5,149 bases of DNA from Candidatus Kuenenbacteria bacterium GW2011_GWA2_42_15 (GTDB lineage Bacteria; Patescibacteriota; Patescibacteriia; UBA2196; GWA2-42-15), in NCBI GenBank assembly GCA_000998185.1, contig LCCW01000069.1, forward strand, positions 1 through 5,149, given 5' to 3'. Position 1 is the first letter of the stretch; the number at the start of each line of letters is the position of its first letter. Shown here piece by piece: positions 1 through 4,352 of this stretch. The translations under genes were made by a program, and so were the position numbers. Below the pieces are notes generated by a model, which did not search any database, had not been told where the DNA came from, and saw nothing but the letters and a program-made list of their open reading frames with translations.

Positions 1-53
1 TTGACTGAAGCGCCGATAACGGCAACGGAAGCAGGATGAAAAATTTTTTTCAT
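1..53 (-). CDS. ADP-forming acetyl-CoA synthetase-like CoA-binding protein, N-terminal fragment
   Basis: Seen: on the minus strand an ATG at 53-51 opens a frame that runs off the window edge and reads MKKIFHPASVAVIGASV. Family knowledge: the pattern F-x-P-x-S-V-A-V-I-G-A-S is the usual N-terminus of the CoA-binding Rossmann domain of ADP-forming acetyl-CoA synthetases (alpha part) and of related Pat-type acetyltransferases. The synthetase converts acetyl-CoA, ADP and phosphate to acetate, ATP and CoA in the cytoplasm, which gives fermenting bacteria ATP. Inference: with only 17 residues visible, the beta (ATP-grasp) part cannot be seen, so a single-domain CoA-binding protein or Pat remains possible. 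There is no strong Shine-Dalgarno before the ATG (AAAACTT). The gene points away from all plus-strand genes here and is its own unit. Confidence 0.62.
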   Translation of the reverse strand, partial: MKKIFHPASVAVIGASV

Positions 54-81
54 AAGTTTTATTTTAGATCAGCTTGAGTTT

Positions 82-110
82 ATTTTATAATTTTTTGAAT
101 AAAATAGCAA
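82..110 (-). promoter_or_regulatory. Candidate promoter for the minus-strand acetyl-CoA synthetase-like gene
   Basis: On the minus strand, TTGCTA (110-105) and TAAAAT (87-82) are separated by 17 bases, a sigma70-like arrangement. It would start transcription about 20 bases before the ATG at 53. A second possible pair lies further upstream: TTGAAA (156-151) and TAATTA (133-128), also 17 bases apart. The region is very AT-rich, so chance matches are likely. The position relative to the start codon is the main support. Confidence 0.33.
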
Positions 111-215
111 AGGTTGTTTAAAGTGAGTAATTATGGCTTGTGCTTTTATATTTCAATTTTAAGCATGTAACTAAGTTGACTGGATGTTTTTCTATTCAAC
201 ATTGTTTTTTGCCAT

Positions 216-251
216 AAAAAAATCCCCAAGCTTCAATTTCCAAGTTTGGGG
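216..251 (-). terminator. Rho-independent terminator, minus strand
   Basis: Read on the minus strand: CCCCAAACTT (251-242), an 8-base loop, AAGCTTGGGG (233-224), one A, then seven T (222-216). The ten-base stem pairs fully if one U:G wobble is allowed, and the T run is at the correct end only for minus-strand transcription. No protein gene on the minus strand ends just before it, so it most likely ends a short RNA or leader starting between about 340 and 420. Confidence 0.72.
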
Positions 252-285
252 AGGGTTGGAGCGAAAGAGCAAAGGCTGGTTTACT

Positions 286-338
286 TCAGTTCCTTCCTCT
301 CAAAAGAGTTGCACATGACATCAGAGCTCGCTCCACAC
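286..338 (-). other. Two tiny overlapping reading frames behind a strong Shine-Dalgarno
   Basis: Minus strand: a full AGGAGG (351-346) lies seven bases before a GTG (338-336) that opens V/M-W-S-E-L-stop (stop 323-321). That stop overlaps an ATG (321-319) in the TGATG arrangement, and the ATG opens MSCATLLRGRN-stop (ending at 286). The terminator follows about 35 bases later. A near-perfect ribosome site ahead of a five-codon frame is typical of leader peptides, but there is no run of a regulatory amino acid that would point to an attenuated pathway. It may also be coincidence inside a structured RNA, since AGGAGG-like pieces occur by chance. Confidence 0.28.
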
Positions 339-409
339 CTTATGTCCTCCTCGATTGGTTCAAGTGGAAAAGGTCTATTTATTTATGATGGAATTTTTAG
401 CACCAATTG

Positions 410-438
410 TTTATTTTGTTAAGGTTTTGTGGTAGACT
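410..438 (+). promoter_or_regulatory. Weak candidate promoter for the methyltransferase gene
   Basis: TAGACT at 433-438 resembles a -10 box and is followed seven bases later by the ATG at 446. The matching -35 position (410-415, TTTATT) is poor. If used, transcription would begin at or next to the ATG, giving a leaderless mRNA, as appears to be the case for alaS in this window (TAGAAT, six bases, ATG). No Shine-Dalgarno precedes 446, 452 or 494. Confidence 0.25.
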
Positions 439-445
439 ATTAAAT

Positions 446-1217
446 ATGATTATGAAGTGGAAAATTGCGGCAAAATTCCAAAAGTATAGTTTTATGAAAG
501 AGCTATTAAATAAAATTTTTAATGAAGACGCGTTGATTGGCATTAAAGGAATTCCTGACGAGTCGGTTGATTTAATTGTTGCCGATCCGCCATACGGTTT
601 GGGCAAAGATTACGGAAATTTTTTCTTACCTAAAGAAAAAATTGATAATGGTTAACGAGATAATTTGGGACAGGCGCGTGCCCAGCATGGGCGGCAGCAC
701 GCGGAGCTTTTCTTCAGTGCATGATAATATCGGTTTTTTTGTCAAGGAAACAAAATATTATTTTGACATAGACGCGGTGCGCATTCCTTATGATGAAGAA
801 ACAAAAAAAGCAAGAACGCGTTCAATTTTTGTCGGTAAAAAATGGTTGGAGATGGGCTACAACCCTAAAGACATTTGGAGCGTGGCTAGAATTCACGCCC
901 AAGATCCGGAGAGAACAGACCACCCAACGCAAAAACCGTTAGAAATATTGGCCAGGATGGTTTTGGCGAGTTCGCCGAAAAACGGGATAGTATTGGATCC
1001 CTTTATGGGCAGCGGTTCCACGGCCGTCGCCAGTATTCTGAATTGCAGAAACTATATTGGTTTTGAAATAAACAAGAAATATTGCCAGCTGGCCGAGGAC
1101 AGGATAAAAGAAGCAGAGAATAATTTATTTAATTGTTCAAACATAAACAAGGCTTTGGACAAATCGGCGGTGGGAATGCGGGAACCGTTAAACACGCAAG
1201 CTACATTATTGGAGTAG
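446..1217 (+). pseudogene. Class-beta DNA methyltransferase (N6-adenine or N4-cytosine), broken by internal deletion and frameshift
   Basis: Two adjacent frames together give most of one site-specific DNA methyltransferase, which moves a methyl group from S-adenosylmethionine to a DNA base. The first part contains MKELLNKIFNEDAL (from ATG 494; 446 and 452 are alternative in-frame starts) and the catalytic motif DPPY (584-595). It runs off course after KDYGN and stops at 655. The second part is readable from about 615 in another frame: EIFSYLKKKLIMVNEIIWDR, then HPTQKP near 920, then the SAM-binding motif LDPFMGSGST (993-1022), ending at 1217. Catalytic motif before SAM motif is the class-beta order. 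Family members have about 40 more residues between YGN and EIFS, including the strand and helix that carry the motifs after DPPY. These are absent here, and the two parts are out of frame, so no working enzyme is expected. The six bases GGAAAT at 614-619 fit both sides of the join. No restriction endonuclease is nearby. It may be an assembly fault rather than a real lesion. Confidence 0.82.
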
Positions 1218-1281
1218 ATTTTTTGATTAAGTTTGGAGATTATTTAAAGTCGCTAAAAGGCGATTTTTATTAAATTCAGAT

Positions 1282-3369
1282 ATGGCGAAAAGGTGGATGA
1301 TAAAAGAAGAATATGACGCGGGATTTTCGGACCAGTTTCCGGAGATAAATCCGATTATTTTGCAACTGCTTTTTAACCGTGGGTTGACAAAGCAGGACGA
1401 AATAGACAGATTTTTGGGGCCGGATTATCTGCGGGATCAAAATGATCCGTTTTTATTCAATGAGTTGCCAGCCGCGATGGAGAGGATTTTTGCGGCCATA
1501 AAAAGACAGGAGAAGATCGTAATTTATGGCGATTATGACGCAGACGGGGTAACGGCGACAGCATTATTGCAGCTAACTTTAAAGCGGCTGGGCGCGAAGG
1601 ATTTGAAAATCTACATACCCAATAGAATGAGCGAAGGCTATGGTATGAATTTGGAGGCGGTGGAGGAACTTTATAAAAGTGGCAGCCAATTGATCATTAC
1701 CGTTGATTGCGGCATCGCCAATAGAAAAGAGATCGCGCTGGCCAAGGAAAGAGGGATGGATGTACAGGCATTGTTGAGAAGCGATAAGCAACAAAACAAT
1801 GAATCGTTTGAAAAATGGCTTTTGGATTTAGTGGCGATTGGCACCATCGCCGATTCTATGCCGCTTTTGGAGGAAAACAGAACTTTGGTAAAATGGGGCT
1901 TGATTGTTTTAAATAAAACGCAGAGACTGGGGTTAAAGGAGCTGACGCAGCTGGCCCAGTCAAAAGAAATTGATGTTCACGGCGTGGCTTTTCAGCTTGC
2001 GCCCAGATTGAACGCGGCTGGCCGGATGGATCATGCCAATACGGCTTATGATCTTTTGATCACCGAGGATGAGGCCGAGGCATTGGCTATTAGCAATGAC
2101 TTAAACCAGAAAAACCAAGCGCGCCAGCGGGCGACGGAAGAAATGTTGCAATTGTCTTTGACGCAGATCGGGATGCCCACAGACGAAGATAAAATATTAT
2201 TCAGTTCTTATGACGGATGGTCGCCTGGGCTTGTCGGACTCGTGGCCGGCAAATTGAGCGATAAATTCAACCGGCCGGTCATAGTTTTTGGCAAATCTGG
2301 CGAAGAATATGTGGCTTCGGGCCGGAGCATCCCGGAGTTTGACATCACGGCCGCTTTGGGAGAGTGCAAAAAATATCTTTCGGAATTTGGCGGACACGAA
2401 CAGGCCTGCGGGCTGACTATTGTTGGCGAGAAAAATTATGAGATTTTTAAAGATAAGATAAAAGAGATCGCCAGCAATCAATTGGCTCAAGTTGAATTAG
2501 CGCCAAGATTGGAAATAGAAGCCGAGATAAAATTAAAAGACGCCGGTTGGGAAATTATTGATGGTTTGGACAAATTTTCTCCGTTCGGAGAAGGGAACAG
2601 AGAGCCGTTATTTTTGACCAGAGATTTAACCGTTGTTGAAATCGCGACCATGGGGACGATGGGCCAGCATTTAAAGTTAATTTTAGAAGATAAAGCAGCG
2701 GGCTTGTCACATAAATTCGTGGGGTTCGGCGTAGCCGGCGAGTGGGTGGAAAAAATTAAAGCAGGGGATAAGGTAGAGGTGGTTTATGAGTTGGGTGTTA
2801 ACGAGTGGAACGGGAACAGGGAAGTGCAGTTTAAGATTGTGGATTTACAGTTGTATGCGAATAGCGACGCGAATAAATATGAGAAGCATACGAATAGCGA
2901 TGCTAATAAATACGAATATCATGCGAATCGGGTTGACGCGTGTTTGGTCAATGAGGCGGGCAAAGAAGACGAGAGCGATGAGGAAATGAATATTTTGCAC
3001 AAGGAATTATGCTTTCGAATCAATGGGGTTTTGTATGAAGTTCAAAACCGACTAGGTAGAACATCTAATGAAAGACAATATTGCGAATTGGCCGAGTTGC
3101 TTTTCAGTCAGGCACAATTCAAATTTGAAAGAGAAAAGGAAATTCCTTTTGAATTTAAGGAAGGCAAGATTCTTGGCAATAAAGTTGATTTTTATTTAGA
3201 GGATTTAGTGCTGGTTGATTTTAAGGCGAAAAAAAATATTACCAAAGATGATTATTTCCAAATGCAAAGATATTTGCAAGCCAGTAAATTAAAGCTCGGT
3301 ATGATAGTCAATTTTAAAAAATACCCCTTGGAGATAAAAAGAGTGATAAATAAAAATGGTAATCGTTGA
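1282..3369 (+). CDS. recJ: RecJ single-strand DNA exonuclease lacking its DHH motif, fused to a GxxExxY nuclease domain
   Basis: RecJ degrades single-stranded DNA 5' to 3' in recombination and mismatch repair. Seen in the 695-residue product: DYDADG at 84-89 (motif I), TVDCG at 140-144 (motif II), GTIADSMP at 187-194 (motif IV), SPGLVG at 314-319 and SGRS at 346-349, and the DHHA1 signature GGHEQACG at 370-377. An OB-like part ends near 524. Between GMDV (161) and QALL (162) about 40-45 family residues are missing in frame, including the DHH metal-binding motif, so the RecJ active site should be inactive. Residues 527-548 are two copies of an 11-residue repeat, NSDANKYE plus three. From about 569 (MNILHKEL) to 690 there is a GxxExxY-family domain of PD-(D/E)XK type: LGRTSNERQY (591-600), D636, DFK (646-648) and Q660-x3-Y664. 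The normal RecJ core would be about 565 residues. The gene begins 64 bases after the methyltransferase, and no Shine-Dalgarno is seen. ATG 2986 could be an internal start for the nuclease alone. Confidence 0.88.
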   Translation: MAKRWMIKEEYDAGFSDQFPEINPIILQLLFNRGLTKQDEIDRFLGPDYLRDQNDPFLFNELPAAMERIFAAIKRQEKIVIYGDYDADGVTATALLQLTLKRLGAKDLKIYIPNRMSEGYGMNLEAVEELYKSGSQLIITVDCGIANRKEIALAKERGMDVQALLRSDKQQNNESFEKWLLDLVAIGTIADSMPLLEENRTLVKWGLIVLNKTQRLGLKELTQLAQSKEIDVHGVAFQLAPRLNAAGRMDHANTAYDLLITEDEAEALAISNDLNQKNQARQRATEEMLQLSLTQIGMPTDEDKILFSSYDGWSPGLVGLVAGKLSDKFNRPVIVFGKSGEEYVASGRSIPEFDITAALGECKKYLSEFGGHEQACGLTIVGEKNYEIFKDKIKEIASNQLAQVELAPRLEIEAEIKLKDAGWEIIDGLDKFSPFGEGNREPLFLTRDLTVVEIATMGTMGQHLKLILEDKAAGLSHKFVGFGVAGEWVEKIKAGDKVEVVYELGVNEWNGNREVQFKIVDLQLYANSDANKYEKHTNSDANKYEYHANRVDACLVNEAGKEDESDEEMNILHKELCFRINGVLYEVQNRLGRTSNERQYCELAELLFSQAQFKFEREKEIPFEFKEGKILGNKVDFYLEDLVLVDFKAKKNITKDDYFQMQRYLQASKLKLGMIVNFKKYPLEIKRVINKNGNR
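2860..2925 (+). repeat. Two tandem 33-base repeats encoding the RecJ-nuclease linker
   Basis: Copies at 2860-2892 and 2893-2925 are in frame and encode NSDANKYEKHT and NSDANKYEYHA, followed by NR, which looks like the start of a third. At DNA level the copies share AATAGCGA and AATAAATA, and contain the ATGCGAAT/ATACGAAT word also seen downstream of the fused domain. The peptide is polar and probably an unstructured linker. The DNA word, rather than the peptide, may be the conserved part. Confidence 0.8.
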
Positions 3370-3435
3370 AATATAGTGAACAGGTGAATAGCGGATTTGA
3401 ATGGTATTAGAATTTATTCGTATCAATATTCGTAT
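2888..3435. mobile_element. Candidate GxxExxY cassette flanked by inverted ATACGAATAT repeats
   Basis: Left side: ATACGAATA at 2888-2896, ATACGAATAT at 2910-2919 and ATGCGAAT at 2921-2928. Right side, inverted: TATTCGTAT at 3415-3423 and ATATTCGTAT at 3426-3435. The ten-base word is a perfect inverted match. Between them lies exactly the part of the recJ frame that is not RecJ, namely the GxxExxY domain, plus a short untranslated tail. Inference: a nuclease-encoding insertion that landed at the 3' end of recJ and is read from recJ. No transposase is present and no target duplication could be identified. The true left edge may be nearer 2855, where the array of related words begins. GAATAGCG also recurs on the same strand at 3386-3393. 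Confidence 0.5.
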
Positions 3436-3762
3436 GATTAAGCACCACAAGCTTGTGATTTATACAGACGGCGGCGCTCGCGGCAATCCTGGTCCAGCCG
3501 GTTGCGGGGCGGTGATTTTTGATGAGAACGGCAAAAGTATTTTGGCTACCCACAAAAAATATTTATAGTGAAACAACTTAACGGCGAATACAAGATAAAA
3601 AATCAGGATCTTGGCAAACTGTTCATTAAGATTCATAATTTAAAGCAAAATTTTAAAAAAGTGAGTTTCAGTCATGTGAGAAGAGAACAAAACAAGCTGG
3701 CGGACAAGCTGGCGAATCAGGCCATAGACAAGGAGCCAAGAAATGAATCAAGAAAGCAATAA
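3434..3762 (+). pseudogene. rnhA: RNase HI, broken by internal deletion and frameshift
   Basis: RNase HI cuts the RNA strand of RNA-DNA hybrids. The first part (ATG 3434, stop 3566-3568) reads MIKHHKLVIYTDGGARGNPG and on to THKKYL. It carries the first catalytic Asp in YTDGG and the GNPGPAG turn. The second part, in another frame from about 3562 to 3762, reads IVKQLNGEYKIKN, then FSHVRREQNKLADKLANQAID, with the last catalytic Asp in LADKLAN. Family members have about 35-40 residues between KKYLG and ELVVKQLNGEY, carrying the NNQAEY glutamate and the DSEL aspartate. Both catalytic residues are gone, so no activity is expected. The normal length is about 130-150 residues; here 44 are read before the stop. 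The bases TTTATA near the join suit both sides. The start codon overlaps the right inverted repeat of the nuclease cassette, so an original start may have been replaced. It lies 64 bases after recJ. Confidence 0.83.
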
Positions 3763-3820
3763 AGTAAATTGTTATATTGCTATATTTAGTTGGTGGTTGA
3801 GGAAAATAAATTTGAGAAAA

Positions 3821-3865
3821 TAAAAAAATGGCAACAATCTTTCTTTTAAAAAAGATTATTGCCAT
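3821..3865 (-). terminator. Rho-independent terminator of the 117-codon minus-strand gene
   Basis: Minus strand: ATGGCAATAATCTTT (3865-3851), an 8-base loop, AAAGATTGTTGCCAT (3842-3828), then a T run (3827-3822) continuing as ATTTTC. The 15-base stem pairs completely if one U:G wobble is allowed; on the plus strand the same position would be a C/A mismatch and no T run follows. It starts about 20 bases after the stop codon at 3887-3889. Confidence 0.8.
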
Positions 3866-3886
3866 ATAGTTGCCCATTTGTTGAGA

Positions 3887-4240
3887 CTATGGATTGTTTT
3901 TTGGTCTAACAGATCTAATAAGAATTCTGTTTCTCTCATCCACGGGAAATTTATTCCGAGCCTCCTTTGCCTGATTTTCAGTCATATATCTAACTATTTC
4001 TTGAACAGCAGGTTCCCCTCCTATTTTTAACCCCATAATGCCGGCGGCCACTTCCGCCCCTATTTTATAGGCCGCTAGTCCATCATCAGTTAAACGGAAA
4101 AGACCCCACTCATCACCTGGCTCAACATTTCCGTTCTCAATAATCTCTACTATCGTCAGCCCGATAAGCAAAGCACCACTTTGGTCTGTTAATCCATCCC
4201 CAACTGCTGACTTTCTAATTACTATTTTTTGGCCTGCCAT
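3887..4240 (-). CDS. Hypothetical protein of 117 residues
   Basis: I do not recognise this protein. It begins MAGQKIVIRKSAVGDGLT and ends IRSVRPKNNP. The start is well supported: AAAGGAGG (AGGAGG at 4250-4245) lies four bases before the ATG. A strong terminator lies just beyond the stop, so it is a real monocistronic gene. Seen in the sequence: a basic start, a hydrophobic stretch at about 23-35 (ALLIGLTIVEII) that is too short and too acidic at its end for a sure membrane segment, an acidic region EIIENGNVEPGDEW, a helix-prone alanine/glycine stretch (LAAYKIGAEVAAGIMGLKIGG), and a charged tail. There is no signal peptide, no cysteine, and no visible metal or nucleotide motif. It is probably a small cytoplasmic protein. 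It is divergent from alaS and convergent with the rnhA remnant, and its function cannot be inferred from these neighbours. Confidence 0.78.
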   Translation of the reverse strand: MAGQKIVIRKSAVGDGLTDQSGALLIGLTIVEIIENGNVEPGDEWGLFRLTDDGLAAYKIGAEVAAGIMGLKIGGEPAVQEIVRYMTENQAKEARNKFPVDERNRILIRSVRPKNNP

Positions 4241-4266
4241 GATACCTCCTTTGTTTTGGTCAAGGT

Positions 4267-4293
4267 CATTTAATCAGAAGAAGAAGAAGTCAA
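4267..4293 (-). promoter_or_regulatory. Weak candidate promoter for the 117-codon gene
   Basis: Minus strand TTGACT (4293-4288) and TAAATG (4272-4267) are 15 bases apart, shorter than the usual 17. A CTTGAC word recurs at 4264-4259 on the minus strand. The spacer is a GAA/TTC triplet run. The location, about 30 bases before the ATG and just upstream of the Shine-Dalgarno, is suitable, but the match is only fair. Confidence 0.3.
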
Positions 4294-4317
4294 GGTGGGA
4301 CGAGGGTTCTTTTTTAT

Positions 4318-4346
4318 TTGCCAAAGCCAGTAATTTTTGTTAGAAT
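4318..4346 (+). promoter_or_regulatory. Promoter of alaS, placed for leaderless transcription
   Basis: TTGCCA (4318-4323), a spacer of exactly 17 bases, and TAGAAT (4341-4346) form a good sigma70-like promoter. The ATG begins only six bases after the -10 box, so the expected start of transcription falls on or next to the start codon. No Shine-Dalgarno is present between them (TTTTTT only), which agrees with a leaderless message. Confidence 0.6.
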
Positions 4347-4352
4347 TTTTTT

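Larger units (their letters stand above)
216..352 (-). ncRNA. Possible short structured RNA or leader of unknown kind
   Basis: The terminator at 216-251 requires a minus-strand transcript that comes from higher coordinates, and no protein gene of normal size lies there. The stretch contains a seven-base inverted pair, GGAGCGA (334-328 on the minus strand) with TCGCTCC (264-258). This could close a helix around the middle of the RNA, with a CTC-TTTT-GAG hairpin (308-299) inside. The stretch is also more GC-rich than its flanks. I do not recognise it as SRP RNA, 6S RNA, tmRNA, T-box or a known riboswitch class. A weak promoter could lie at about 380-400 (TTGGTG and TAAATA, 15 bases apart on the minus strand). 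Whether it is an independent RNA or the attenuator leader of the gene at 1-53 cannot be told. Confidence 0.35.

Noticed and set aside
216..300. Open minus-strand frame through the terminator (reading EGTEVNQPLLFRSNPP)
   Set aside because: It has no start codon behind a ribosome site, is cut by a TGA just upstream, and runs through the terminator stem.
252..352. SRP (4.5S) RNA or tRNA
   Set aside because: The conserved SRP tip sequence is absent and no cloverleaf can be formed; only a few purine-rich words are similar.
397..606. Minus-strand 69-codon frame over the methyltransferase start
   Set aside because: It is opposite the conserved DPPY region and lacks a ribosome site or recognisable sequence.
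446..1217. Restriction-modification system
   Set aside because: Only a broken methyltransferase is present; no endonuclease gene is visible on either side in this window.
1579..2490. Minus-strand open frames inside recJ (1579-1794 and 2197-2490)
   Set aside because: They lie opposite well-conserved RecJ coding sequence, have no ribosome site and no family resemblance.
2855..2928. CRISPR-like array
   Set aside because: There are only two 33-base tandem units without unique spacers, and they are translated in frame.
2786..2989. Plus-strand 67-codon frame inside recJ
   Set aside because: It is an alternative frame of the RecJ/linker coding sequence; its product is rich in arginine, methionine and isoleucine, as expected from reading the repeats out of frame.
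3668..3877. Minus-strand 69-codon frame
   Set aside because: It runs through the terminator of the 117-codon gene and opposite the conserved RNase HI tail.
4241..4352. T-box or other aminoacyl-tRNA-sensing leader before alaS
   Set aside because: The gap is too short, lacks the T-box core and terminator, and the promoter sits directly before the ATG.
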